Shown here: piece by piece, positions 25,335 through 37,697 of the stretch
Position numbering within the stretch: position 1 is the stretch's first letter
Layout: each line of letters begins with the position of its first letter
Assembly (NCBI RefSeq): GCF_018320785.1
Contig: NC_054869.1
Coordinates: 31,102,289 to 31,166,288, forward strand
DNA length: 64,000 nt
Origin: Cheilinus undulatus
Lineage: Eukaryota > Chordata > Actinopteri > Labriformes > Labridae
Direction: 5' to 3'
Notes under the pieces: generated by a model
Seen by the model: the letters and a program-made list of their open reading frames with translations, nothing else
Told to the model about the DNA's origin: nothing
Databases searched by the model: none
Position numbers and translations under genes: made by a program

Positions 25335-27073
25335 ATGTCTTCGGTTGATTATTTGAGAGAGTTTGTTAGCGAGCGACTTACCGCTGCTGCTGAAGAAATA
25401 TTCGTAGTTTTTGAAAGAATAATTATCGAGTACGAAGGGGAGATGGATCCTCGGCGCAGACCGCTGGGTGTCGTTTTAAAACCTGAAATAAAGTTAAACA
25501 GAGTGGGTGAGTAGTATTTAAAGGTCTGACTATTTTTTTTTATTCCAACGTCTGTTGAATTCTTTTCGTTACTGTCGCAGTAGTGTCATATTTCTTGTGG
25601 TCTGCGTGCCTTTATGTGTTCTGCATGCCTCTAGAGCCTCCACAGCAACATGTCAATACAGAGGAGGTCCGTGCTGACCAGCAGCTCTGTAATCAGGAGA
25701 GGAACTCCAGTCTGGACCAAAAGGACTCAGAACCTCCACAAATAAAAGAGGAAAGGGAAGAACATGAGGAACCCCCAAGCTGTCAGGAGGGAAAGCAGCT
25801 TGAACTAAAGCAGGAGATTGATGCCTTCATTTTTAATCCTCCTTATGATGACAGTGACCACAGCGAATCAGAAGTGGATGCCTGCCAGAAGGAAATCTCT
25901 CAAAAGTCTCATGTATTTAAGAACCAAGACCAGAAAGGAGACAAGTATGAGGAACTTGGATCAGCAAGCAATGAAGAGCAGCAACCAGAGACAAGTTTGA
26001 GTCACATGTACAGTACATACAACACTAATTTTCCTGAAATTCACCCTAATGCACTCGCAGGAAAAAAGTCTTTCCAATGTGGCACGTGTGGAAAAGATTT
26101 TTCATGTAAGTCCAAACTGCACCGACACCAGAGGACCCACACAGGTGAAAAGCCATACATTTGCAATACATGTGATAAAGGATTCTGTGACGTTTCAGTA
26201 CTAAGAAGGCATATGAGTGTGCACACAGGGGAGAAGCCATGCTTTTGTCCCACGTGTGGCAAAAGATTTAGTGACCTCTCAGTACTTAGAAGGCATATGA
26301 GCATCCACACGGGTGAGAAGCCATTCACTTGCAAAATATGTGGAAAGGATTTTAGACTTAGCAGTGTCCTGAAGGTCCACATGAGAACCCACACAGGGGA
26401 GAAGCCACACATTTGCAAGACCTGTGGGAAAAGATTTTGTGAGCTTTCAGTTTTAGTCAAACATATGAGAGTCCACACAGGAGAGAAACCGTTTACTTGC
26501 AAGACATGTGGGAAAGAGTTCAGACAGAGCAGTTACTTGATAGTCCACATGAGAACCCACACAGGAGAGAAGCCATATGCTTGCAAAACTTGTGATAAAA
26601 GATTCAGTGATATTTCAGTATTGATAAGGCATATGAAAACCCACACAGGAGAGAAACCCCATCTTTGCAAGACTTGTGGTAAAGGATTTAGTGACCTTTC
26701 AGTGTTAAAAACGCATATGAGTATTCACACAGGCGAGAAGCCGTTTACCTGTAAAGTATGTGGGAAAGACTTCAGACTTAGGTGTGTTTTGAAAGTCCAC
26801 ATGAGAACCCACACAGGTGAGAAGCCACACCTTTGCAACACCTGTGGTAAAAGTTTTAGTGACCTTTCAGTATTGAGAAGACATATGAGTATACACACAG
26901 GGGAGAAGCCGTATGTCTGCCAAACATGTGGGAGAGCTTTCAGGCATAACAGTTATCTGACTGTTCACATGAGAACCCACTCGGAGGAGAGGCCTTTTGT
27001 GTGCAAAAAATGTGGAAAAGACTTTAGACACATGAACTCCTTGGTGAATCACATGAAAACCCACAATGATTAG
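25335..27073 (+). CDS. ZNF gene B, 12 C2H2 fingers, 536 aa
   Basis: Exon 1 is 25335-25506 and exon 2 is 25635-27073; the intron is only 128 bp, with donor GTGG|GTGAGT and acceptor CTCTAG|AG. Exon 1 codes the cluster N-terminal domain ([20 protein letters not shown]) but is more diverged than its paralogs: EEIFVVFERIIIEYEGEM and DPRRRPLGVV replace the usual G-V-F and RQRRLLD. Exon 2 has an acidic spacer with IKEE and LKQE, then twelve fingers (about residues 204-536). The helix positions -1,2,3,6 read CSKR, DSVR, DSVR, LSVV, ESVK, QSYV, DSVR, DSVT, LCVV, DSVR, HSYV, HNSN. The repeated DSVR and alternating L/D fingers show internal duplication or conversion. All zinc ligands are intact. Confidence 0.88.
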
Positions 27074-27458
27074 AAGCAACCCTCCTGCAACAGTTACAGA
27101 AAAGGCAACATTCTGCATTTCAGCTGGCAAGAACCAAGTTCACTCCTGCTGTAGCACTGTATACACAAAGAATCACAGAAGTGACGTGCTGCATTAATGC
27201 ACCACTAGTAAGAAAAGTTTTACAGAAGGTTTTTACATATTTTGATAAAGCATGAAGGCCAATAGAAACAGAGAGCTCAACTTCATGAGTAGGAGTTCAC
27301 ATACTCGATGACATACTTTTAAAGTAGCTATAAATTTGTAATTACATGTACAGTGTTCTCTGTATTCACTGAAATGTCATTATACTAGTGTAAATGTTCA
27401 CTTCATCTATTTTTATGGCAATCTCTGTTTATGCGAAATCATTGTGATGGATTATTGT

Positions 27459-28846
27459 CAGTGGACCTCATTCACCAACAACTCTGAAGAAGACGTTTGT
27501 TCTTAAAATCTACTTAAGCAGTAATGAAGGAAATTCTTTCTGAAGTTTTCTCATCTGTGACTAGTTCTTAGTGAAAGAACAAAATCAAAGAGCACCCCAG
27601 AACACTGGCTCACATTTGAGTGCTAATATGACTGTAAAGATAGACACAATAACATACATTTAAATATTGTACCGTATTTTGATACATTTAGCTCTTATAT
27701 ATTATGAAATATGCACAAATAGGTGACTTGAATATAGTAAACTTTTAATGTAATTATACAATTTTTTTTTATCTTAACTAAAAAATATGAAATTATGAAT
27801 ATAAACTTGTGACATTGGTATGAAATGTTATCTAATACTTATTTAAAATAAAAAAAACGGACCTTGATTTATGCTTTTGAAGCATATATTTAATATCCAC
27901 TACCAGAACCAAATATATTTAAGAGACTTAAACAAGTTTACAATAAATTATTGTATACATTTTTATGAAAGAGAAATGTGCAGTCTTTGGTGATTAGACT
28001 CTTATCGTGATGACTTCATGTACTTGAAGGGGTAGTGAGGCAAACAGCAGGATTAGGATACCCCACGGTGGAGTCTAGACACTTGTGGTGGTGTGGATGA
28101 GGGATGCCGGATCAAATGAGGAGTAGACTTCTGAGCAGAAGACCTGTGAGGAAATGGACTAGATGCTGCTGAACTTAATAGAGGTGGCTGGGGTGGAGGA
28201 GGGTTGCAGCATCCACACTGAAATGACATACTTACTGTGGAAGAGAGAATGACAGATTTAATATGTGTCATTATGATTGGTCAAACAAGGTCGTGACAGA
28301 ATCTGATTAGCTGAGTACTTAAGAGAGTGAGCGGCTATGATCAGCTGATCACCAGAACAGGAAGAGAGAAAGAATGCAAGAGGGGAGAGATCTGAACGAG
28401 TTGTGACTAATGAATGAGTAGAACACTCTTCCAGCTTGAACTTTGGCTGAGCTCCATAATTCATCATGTTTTGGTTTCCTTCGGAGCAGCCCTACATCCA
28501 CTTTAGAACGAGCTAGGCCTAAGTAATTATTTTACTTATAGTCCAGTGCATGATTGTTTCAACAATTCTGCCCTTTAATTTGGACATTACTGACAGGTTG
28601 GTACTTTTCATTCCTAAAACCCTTTTGTGTTCACAGACCTGCAGTCTTATGCCCTTACATGGGCACAAAAAGAGCATTTATCTATGCTAATAAAGAAAAG
28701 CGTGCATCCAGCTTACGAGAACATGAGCTACAAATGGAGCTGTTTAACAACACATCATGAATCTGACGCAAGTTTCTCTTATAAATGTTCTTAAGAACAA
28801 ATCTAAGTAAAATCTAAAGAATATACTGGTGAATGAGGCCCACTGT
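27459..28846. mobile_element. hAT-like element with CAGTGG ends, holding a nested repeat
   Basis: The left end reads CAGTGGACCTCATTCACCA and the right end reads TGGTGAATGAGGCCCACTG, an inverted pair of about 19 bp. The inverted similarity extends inward through TTTGTTCTTAAAATCTACTT. No transposase is visible and the 8-bp flanks do not match, so target duplication is not supported. The 27985-28460 repeat lies inside. A lone right end of the same family appears near 60380-60400. Confidence 0.5.
27985..28460. repeat. ZNF-flank repeat, copy 1
   Basis: Contains GATGACTTCATGTACTTGAA, GGGGTAGTGAGGCAAACAGC, GGAGTCTAGACACTTG and GCTGATCACCAGAACAGGAA. The same phrases in the same order recur at 55610-56150 and, shortened, at 40595-40975. 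Each copy lies 0.2-0.9 kb downstream of a ZNF coding end. No open frame is shared among copies, so it is noncoding. Confidence 0.75.
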
Positions 28847-31800
28847 GAGAACTAAGAAGTGTCTGGGATTTCATGGTTTATCACGCCAAATCATCTCAAA
28901 ATTCTATACTTTATTTCTGTAATAACACAAATATAAGCCTAGTTGTTTAAGTCTTCTATGAGGATTCTTTTTTGACTTTTTTTTTATTGTTGGTTACACT
29001 GTTTCTTAACATTTTGAGTTGCAACACCTGTACACCCATGTAAATGTACTGAAATAAACGTGCAGTTTCTATTATGATTGAATGTCAAACTTAAATGTAA
29101 AGTTTCTCTTGCTATGGGTTTATAGTGAGATTTCTGTCACTTTATTTGTATGACAATCATTGTCTCATAAATGGATATAAAGATGTAGGTGTTACACTGA
29201 GTTCCAGTCAAAGCCATGTGTTTGTGGTCATCAGTGGTTTCCAAAGTGTCATATTTTTTCATCAGTCTGAGGATCGTCTTTGTGTTAATGTCACAGCAAA
29301 TCAAAAAAGCTGTTAGTTGAGTAGTCCTTGTGAATGAAACCTCTGTAAAATCTTTGAAAGAAGTCAAACTTGACATGTGGCTATGCTTTTAACAATCTGA
29401 TGTAAGTGCAGAGGAAGTTCTTCTGAATGTAAATGTGCCTCCTTTAATAAATGGAGGAAATAACTTGTCAACTTAAAGAATGACACATTTTTCTGATCAT
29501 GGCTAAGTAAATGCCTTAAAAACAATTGTTTTTCAAGGTGGTTTCTAATGCCTATAAATGAACTTGAAATAATAGCAGAGATTTGGAAGCAAACAAAAGT
29601 AAAGAGCCAAAATCACAAAAGACACTTCAAAAAGACATATTGCTGCAAAGAATGTAACTAATATGTGTTGAAAGATGAAACACTTGGAGTAATAAAGAAA
29701 TATCAAAATTGTGTCACATTCGTTGTGTTTTTGTTAAATATTCACGTCACTGTAGTGTAAATTCAGTAAACATGGTTATCTCTATTTCTGTGTAGGTGGA
29801 TCTGTGTTTTTTTCTTTATTGCATTCATGACATGGTATGGATACTTCTTATGATGTAAAGATCAAATAACATTACTAGGGATAACAACATTTATTATACT
29901 GTGATAAATGGTTTTAGAAGTCCAAAAAGGGTCAGTGAAACAACAAAAGCAGAGAAATCTCCAGCTGTAAAGGATGTAGTTATGTGAATGGGCAATTTCT
30001 GAACATTTTAAGGGGGAGATTTATTGTTTTTTACCTTTGCATTTTCTATCTGCTTACTCTCCCATTTTTATTCAACTCATTTTATTTCATGTTTTTTCTA
30101 TTTCATGCTTTTTAAACAGCCCACATGCACTATTACACTTTTGTACGAACAGTTAGAGTGACAATAACCATCACATTGAATCTTTTTTTAAATACATTTT
30201 CAGGAATACGTGTGTAAAAAGGACTACCGCCTTATTTACATTTAAACTTAACTGAGATATTGCTTCAAAGAAAGTCCTCCAACAGAGTTTTAAAAACTCC
30301 GGTCGTCTCAATAAAAGCATCACATTTAAGTGTTACATGCCACTGTAATAATTCTAATGAGGAAGTAAGAGTTTCTGCAGAAGTTAAAGCCCCATGATTT
30401 TCTTCTTTCTGTATTGATCTGCCCTGTGGTTAATATCTCTCTGAAGACTCTCAGGTAGGAGAGAAAGATATAAAGTGACTTATTTCAACTTTCAGAGGCT
30501 GGACTCAAGAGAAAAAAAGTGCTGGAAAAAAGTAAAAATTTCAAAAATAGTTATTTGTGCAAAAATGCTTGAAGTTGAATCCCAAAATGGGAATACAAAT
30601 GTTGAAAGAAGCATGAAAATTTAATGCAGATGCTGTAACGAGTGTTATTTGAATGTAACAGCCTTTAAATACTTAATGATTGGTTGAAGAGGTTTTCAGA
30701 TTTGTACCCCTACCTTTGCAAAATTGAGTTGCATATATACAGTATATATATATATATATATATATATATGTTTTGCTTTTTCCTGCTTTATTCTGTTTTA
30801 TTTCTGTCCATGAACCAATAATTCCTAAGATTTGCCTTGACCAAAAACTACTTAGAAAAATAGCACAAGATGCATCTCCTTTTGAAAACAAGCCAGTACT
30901 TTTAATTGTATTATGCTCTGCTAACATCAGCTCAATGATTCATGTGGTTGCTTTGCAACCAAATCAAATCAAAGGCAATAATTGCATTAAAGTTTTAGAA
31001 TGTTTTTTGCATGCATTCAAGTTAACACATGAACAGTAGATATCTGGACAAAACAGAATTTTGATGAGCAATTTCACATTTACTGTATAAACTGCTAACT
31101 TGTATTTCTTTTTGTCAATTAAATATAAATCCAAATGTATGTGATTATGTATCTTTAAGTGTGTATTTTATGACCATTCTGTGAAACAAAACATTCCCAG
31201 ACAATCATTGTGCAAAAATGTTGTTTAATCAGCACTGAACGTCATGTGTGAAACCAGAAACAGTGTTTTCTGAATATTAAACTGTAAAGTATGTTGCTTC
31301 ATGCCTGCACTGGGAATTCTATGCTGCCGTGTGTCACTCATGGGATTTCAAGGTGCAGCTTTTTCAAACTGATATCAAATAATCAGCCTCTCACCAGTAC
31401 GTGTTTTTAAGTCTCTTTAATACTGATCGAGACTTTTTTCCATTCTTAGACTTTTCCAACACACATGAAGAAGTGTATAAAAAAAGCACACATACAGATT
31501 TACATTTGATAGTGTTGCTATATGTTCATACTAAACACTGATGTCATTTTCTCTCAAGTGTTCAATCTGACCTCTTTACGCTGAAGGCATCAAAAGCCCT
31601 TTTCACACTTGCAGCTAATTTCAGGGTAACACACCCAGAACATTTCCGGACTTGCCCACACTTGTCCCTCACAGCAGGAAGTTTGCCTGCAGCTTGCCTG
31701 TCAGGAAAGGGAGGGAGGAGGACACAAGGACCAGCAATGAAAATCAGGGTAAAGTCTGAGTGAAAACTTAGCTGTTTGCATCTCACCTATTTGAATTCAG

Positions 31801-32263
31801 GAAGTTTTCAGTTGTCATTTGTGCAAGTGTGATTAGGGCTATATAGTACTTTAAAATACTATGTAAGGTACACAGATGTTCAATACTTTGAAAGTTTAAA
31901 CAAAATGTATATACATTTGGCACAAGCAAACATCAACAAGGTCATGACAGTACTTCAATAGCCACTATTCTGCACTCACTTTGAAACCAACTTTTTTCAT
32001 TGACCTGGGAGTTCATGGTTAGAGAACTGCAGCAGATGTATGTACAGGTAACTTTGACAAAATGAATGGAAAGATAGATAGATCTCGACATACCATCTAG
32101 TATAGTAAGCACTTCACATCCAGCTAAAAAGATGCAACTTCATCAGGAGTGTATAACATATAGTAGGCAATGATAGTACCATCTCTGTTGATAATGCTAT
32201 TTAGGTGTTTTAGTTTAAGGTTTTCAAGCTAAACTGAACAGTGCCCCACATATTTTCAAATTT
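28847..32263. other. Convergent intergenic gap between ZNF B (+) and C (-)
   Basis: No gene recognised. It contains an AATAAA near 29052, AT-rich unique DNA, and a (TA)n tract at 30743-30769. The left end should hold the 3' flank of B and the right end the 3' UTR of C. Short open frames here have no recognisable domains. Confidence 0.5.
30743..30769. repeat. (TA)n microsatellite
   Basis: Run of about 13 TA units preceded by a related ATATATACAGTATATA stretch. Confidence 0.95.
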
Positions 32264-35145
32264 TTATACATCTTCAGTCATTATGCAAGTTTCAGGATTC
32301 TCACCATTGTGGGTTCTCATGTGGCTTTTCAAGTCGCACTTACGGAAGTGTCCTTTCCCACAGATCTTGCAAATGAACGGCTTTTCTCCGGTGTGGGCTC
32401 TCCTCACGTGCACTATCAGGTTTTCATTAAAGCTGAATGCTCTCCCACATGTTTCACAAACAAAAGGCTTCTCACCAGTGTGGGTTCTCATGTGTGCTTT
32501 CAAAGCTGACATACAAAAGAATCCTTTCTCACAGGTCTTGCACATGTACGGCTTCTCACCTGTGTGGATTCTTGTATGTTTTTTGTAAAATGACACATCG
32601 CCAAATCTTTTTCCACAGGTTTTGCATTGGTACGGCTTCTCACCAGAATGAATTCTCATGTGGACTTTCAAGGCACTATCAAGTCTGAAACTTTTCCCGC
32701 AAGTTGTGCATGAATACGGCTTCTCACCTGTGTGAATGCTCACATGTCTCTGCAAAAGGGACACAAACCGAAAAGCCCTTCCACATGTGTCACAGACATA
32801 TGGCTTCTCACCCGTGTGTTCTCTCATGTGAGTTTTCCAATATGAAATGTTGGAGAATCTTGTGTCACATACTGTGCAAATATAAGGCATATCACCGAGG
32901 TGGATTTTTGCATGTTTTCTAAACATTGACACATCACTGAACCTTTTTCCACAGGTTTTACAGAGGTAGGGCTTTTCACCTGTGTGAATTCGCATGTGGA
33001 CTTTCAAGGAACCTTTCAGTCTGAAATCTTTCCCACAGGTTTTGCATGAAAATGGCCTCTCGCCTGTGTGGATGCTCATGTGTCGCTGCAAAAGTGAAAC
33101 AAACTTAAAAGCTCTTCCACATGTATCACACTTAAATTGATTTTTTCCTTTTTGAGTGTTAGAGTGAATATCCGACCAGTTAGGGTCATTTACATTGTTA
33201 CTTTCCCTTTTAAGTAACTCATATTGAGTTACTGAGTGTGAAACTATATTTTCTGTTGATCCAGAGACTCCAGGCCAGTCTCCTTGGTGTTCTTGGCCTT
33301 TAAGTACATGAGAGGTCTGAGAAAGCAGATGATGGTCACTGTTCAGCTCTGTGTCGCTGTCAACACTGCAGTCATAAGTAGGAGTGTAAATGAAGGTTTC
33401 AATCTCCTGCTTTAGAACCATCTGTTCTCCCTCCTGACTGGTGCAGAGTTCCTCCTGTTCTTCTTTAATCTGTGGAGGTTTGTGGTCCTCTTGGTCTGGA
33501 CTGGAGCTCCTCTCCTGGTTACAGAGTTGCTTGTCTGACGGATCCTCTCCTACCTTTGAGACATGTTGCTGTGGGAGCTCTGGACACACAAAGAACAAGA
33601 TACAAGACAACATTACCATTAAATTCAAAGTATTTACGATAACGGAAATACTACAATTTACACCAGCAAGAGCATTAACCTTCATCCATCCATTTAGATT
33701 TAAACCCGTTTGTGTCCCATTGGGCCAAAATGGCTCATTTCATACATTAGGCTAGAAAAATACTACACGTTAATATTTTTACTTACTTCTTCAAGTTATT
33801 TTTTCCCGCCTACATCTCTTCTTAACAATAAAAACAAAATTAATACGTCTCAACATTTTTAACCCTTTTTGGCCAGGTTCTGTCAAAGCAAACCCTGATG
33901 GGGAAAATGTAATTAGTTATTTACAATGTATGGCATGCTAAGTCAATGTTTTTGGTTGTCAGAGCCTGGTATATACTACTGATTATCAGCAACATTGGTT
34001 TTAAAGCATTGTTAATTTTTATGCAATACAACATATAAAAGTAACCTGACATTTGTATCACTTTGGGCCAAAATGGCTCATTTCAAATATCAAGCTATGA
34101 AATTATCATACATTCAGTTTTTCTTTTACTTTTTAATTTTTTTTTTCCCCAAGCAACAACTCTTCTTTTCATACAACTTAAAATTCATTAGTGGCCAGGT
34201 TCTGTCACAGCAAACCCTGGTGCTCTAGATGAGAATAACAAGATAAGACATTATTCTAAAAATTCAATGTTTTCCCCCCATTGACCACAATAGGAAAATA
34301 GTAAAAATAACAACTTATACAAAAAACATACTAAAAAAAATCCACAGCATTTATTGTATGCATGTTTTATGTTCTAATGGCTCCAGGATCAAAAATTCAA
34401 ATTGTAATGGAAGTAGATTGGTCCAAAATGGACACTGTAGACACTACTGTCAGGTTTTTTGTACACAATGCATGATAGGCATGGGGTATGAGTTAACACC
34501 AAATTATTCGAAATGCTATTAAAATATAAAAAAACGTCAAAGCTCATGTCGGAGGCCTAAACACTCAGACAATGGTGTCGAAACGAAAAGTGAAATTGTC
34601 CCAAAAATAGTACAGAGGCACACATGAAGAAGCAACAGAGAGCACAAATAAAATCAAAAATAAAAGTTTACACCAGAGTATTTATATCAAAGGAAATTAA
34701 GAGTATGAAGTTAAACACAGTTGATATATTCAAATTGGAAAGTTAATGACTAGTTAAACCTCAACACTTTACCTGTCTTGAAACAGTATGATAATTTGTT
34801 TAAATATGTAAAAGTAAGATACATAATACATTGAAAACATTCAAGGATTCATCTGTAAACAAAAGGGGGAAATGTGGACATTAGAGCAAATCATTACAAG
34901 AAAAAAATTCAACAACCGTAAGTACATATAAACCAAAAGACTACTTATTTGTGAGGTTAGGAGTTATTTATACCTATTCCTTGTATCCTTATTTCTGGTT
35001 TCCAAACGATATCCAGCAGTCTGCGCTGGCGATGAATCTCTTCCTCATACTCGGTGATAGTTCTTTTAAAAACTCCGAATATTTCCTCAGCAGCAGCAGT
35101 CAGTCGCTCGTTAACAAACCCCCTTATATACTCAATTGAAGACAT
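32264..35145 (-). CDS. ZNF gene C, 10 C2H2 fingers, 495 aa, only minus-strand member
   Basis: Exon 1 is 34974-35145 and exon 2 is 32264-33579. The donor is AATAG|GTATAA and the acceptor TGTCCAG|AG, phase 1. Exon 1 starts [20 protein letters not shown] and keeps the [18 protein letters not shown] core. The exon 2 spacer holds IKEE and LKQE. Ten fingers span about residues 206-485. Fingers 1-3 ([36 protein letters not shown]) match fingers 5-7 ([36 protein letters not shown]), so a block of three or four fingers was duplicated. The last finger ([14 protein letters not shown]) has an unusual helix. No copy of the TGTGACAC promoter block was found upstream; a CCGCCGGAAC stretch is the nearest ETS-like site. 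It converges with gene B. Confidence 0.87.
33721..33900. repeat. Direct repeat in ZNF C intron, copy 1
   Basis: Begins TGGGCCAAAATGGCTCATTT and ends GGCCAGGTTCTGTCAAAGCA plus AACCCTG. It matches 34064-34222 in the same orientation. The spacing between starts is about 343 bp. Origin unknown. Confidence 0.7.
34064..34222. repeat. Direct repeat in ZNF C intron, copy 2
   Basis: Begins TGGGCCAAAATGGCTCATTT and ends GGCCAGGTTCTGTCACAGCA plus AACCCTG. The pair looks like an old local tandem duplication within the intron. Confidence 0.7.
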
Positions 35146-35989
35146 TTTAATTGAATATTAATTGAATATTAGAGAGGTGTTACGAGGAATTACTATAGGA
35201 TAACCCAAGAAATACATTCATGTAAGTTACACGACAGAACACTATACAGTTCCGGCGGATGTTTTTCTTCTTCTTTGGTAGATCCACGGCGGTTGCCAAA
35301 CAAGCTCTGGTGAACACTATCGCCTTCTGCTGGCATGATTGTCAATCGTACTGATGATTGGATTGCCGCTCTCTCATTGAGAAGGCAGCCTTTCGCAACC
35401 TTAAACCTCACTGCGATGCGGACCTGTTTGAGACCTGAAAATCTTCTGGGGCCTACCAAACCTTCGTTCAGTCTTAGCATGAGACTCGAAGCTTTTACCT
35501 CTTTAGTCTCATTTCACAAATAGAGAATTTCGAAGAAAATGCCTAGTTTTAAAAGATATTAGTACCACGAGAAAGTGTTTGCACAGTCATTACGAACAAT
35601 TAATGAACCATCAGTATTTATTTAATTTTAAGCATCTGCAAAGGCACCTTTATTTTCTTTTCTAATTTCAATTTCTTAAAATGTAGGCAGCGACTCTGTA
35701 AACCCTTATAGGGACGTTTATGTAGCATAGTAGAATAAGGTCACTAGTTAATTTGGCACCAGTTAAACCATGACACCTGTTCTGTTCATCACACAAAATA
35801 AATGTGAAAACATGACAGGTAAGTTAATTCTTCTGGCCGCACTTTGTTACCTCTTGGACCCCCTGGCCCGCACTTAGGGAAACACTGATATAGGGAACTT
35901 CTGAAATGAGTCAGGATTACTGACATGCTGTGCTCACACAGGTATGGAAACACAAAAGTGCCATAGAGTTTAAAAGATATTTTTGGTTG
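35146..35989. other. Upstream region of ZNF C, with hAT-like debris
   Basis: Presumed promoter and 5' flank of C on the minus strand. It includes GCCTTCTGCTGG near 35318 (an imperfect CTCF-like core on the minus strand) and CCGCACTTAGGGAAACACTG near 35860-35890, a worn hAT-like end. No gene. Confidence 0.4.
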
Positions 35990-36620
35990 CACCACAGAAC
36001 TGAAAAATCATACACAAATCCACAGAGGTGAGAATCCATTTCAGCCATTCAGATGTACGCTCAAAAAATAAATCTTTGGAACTACTTAGAAATACTTTAA
36101 CTGGTAACACGCAACTGAATAAAGTTCATTCAATTCACGTTAAAAAGGTGCAAGAAGGCATAACTTGAGTTCCAACTTGTTAACTTGATTTGAATTTACA
36201 TAATTTAACTGCTTGTTACCATTTAAAGCAGTTTTAGCTAGGTCAACAATTTCCTGTAGCGATGTATTAAAAGGTCACATAAAAACACATACAGGCAAGA
36301 GGCATTATTCTTGTACATGTAAGAAAAGATTCTCTAGGTGATCAATCATGAACAAGCACATTAGTCTTTACACAGTTGAAAAGCTATTTCTTATCATCAT
36401 GTGGCAAATCTTTTACATAAAATCTGTCTGTTCAGTCTGCATACGATACACACAGGTAAGACGCCTTATTCCTAAAGTACCTCAGTGATTCTGTTGATTC
36501 CAGATTTTAAAAGGCAAATTTGAAGACACACAAGTGAAAGCCACACCTCTCCAAGAGCTGTATGGACAGATAATGTATTGCATCCGAGGCAACGCAAGTA
36601 GCTATGTGTATGCACACATG
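35990..36620 (+). pseudogene. Relic of a C2H2 ZNF gene
   Basis: Broken finger sequence is visible on the plus strand: a linker-like TGEN-P near 36030, then LKGHIKTHTGKRHYSCTC and KKRF near 36265-36340, and later CATACGATACACACAGG, a decayed H-x3-H plus linker. Stops and small deletions interrupt every finger, and one finger has lost its C-x2-C spacing. No exon 1 or promoter block was recognised. The DNA just downstream (36740-37000) resembles the 3' flank of gene E (45050-45320), so the relic is probably a dead paralog of E. Confidence 0.75.
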
Positions 36621-37697
36621 TAGATGGACTATGGAATAAAGTTTTCCATTTTGAGGTGATTCACACTGTCTTACAAAGACACGCTATCTGGTCAAGATGT
36701 GTAGAAGTAACTTTACATTTGTCTTGAATTAAACCCCATACAAGTTAGCATACATGTGGTGGCCTTGCATTTGTAAGATATGAATAAGATGACTTGTTCT
36801 TCAGGTTTGTGGCCAAAACACCCCAGAACTAGATGCTAACACTCAAAGACTTGGCACATTCTTACTAAGTATGTGGGTGCTCATGGTGTTCCTTTGTCTA
36901 TTTACCAGCTTTCCCACACAAACACTGCTCACCTGACACCCCTATGTTTGTGAGAATTCACAACTCAGGCCTGGGTAGAGATAATGGGACTGGGCACAGA
37001 ACTTGAAGAAGAGACAAAGCACAGTATTTCTGAGAAAGAAAAAAAAAGTTTGACTGAAAATGGAACAAAATAAGGTACATTCTCTGCAGAAAAAAATGAT
37101 GCAACATGTGTGCAAATGAACAATCGTAGTTTCACCCCAGTAAGAGGTAGTTGTAAGGTGTACCTTTTCATCAGTGCAAATGCCTTTCTGATAAATTATT
37201 TTTTATTTTTACCAGCGTAAATCAGTGTAATCCTGTGAAACTGAAGCTGTGATAGCCACTACTATGCTGGGTCACGTTCTTTCGTGATTACAGTTGGTTT
37301 TTATGTTGTTGTCACAAGTCTGAAAATGTCACTCTGGGGTGGACAGTTATCTTCAAATTATAGGGAAACATCCAGATGGTCTATTTCAGTGGGAAATTGG
37401 ACCTCAATGAACAAGTATTATTTTTTTGTGACAGGTACGGCATGGAAGATGGCAAATGTTCAGGAAACTGTCAGATCTGGGGTTTTCTCCCATCTCATTT
37501 AAATTGGTATTTTTCTCTGCAGCCCTTTTTCTTGTAACTAAGAGGGTAATATGCCACACTCCAACACAGTAGACGGCGGCACTGCACGTGGAAGCCGAGC
37601 GCCACTCTTCATCGAAGAAGAGGAAGTAGGCAGGTAGGGTTTGTTTGACAGCGCTGAGCTAGTCGCAGTGAAGATAGCCGGTGTGAAATCAATAACA
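36621..37697. other. Flank between the ZNF relic and gene D
   Basis: Left part (about 36740-37000) shares phrases with the gene E 3' flank, such as CACTGCTCACCTGACA and TTTGTGAG followed by TTCAC. The right part is the gene D promoter region. Near 37567-37635 there is GGCGGCACTGCACGTGGAAG (contains a CACGTG E-box) and GAGGAAGTAG (ETS-like), but not a clean cluster block. No further gene. Confidence 0.5.

Noticed and set aside
26041-26502. Antisense 153-codon frame over gene B fingers
   Set aside because: Complement of the repetitive C2H2 array; antisense open frames are a by-product of finger codon use.
27459-28846. Claim of a complete hAT insertion with target duplication
   Set aside because: The flanking octamers do not match, so only the inverted ends are reported.
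30743-30769. Functional TATA boxes in a TA-rich tract
   Set aside because: A simple (TA)n microsatellite with no other promoter elements.
32241-32588. 115-codon plus-strand frame over gene C
   Set aside because: Antisense shadow of the finger array.
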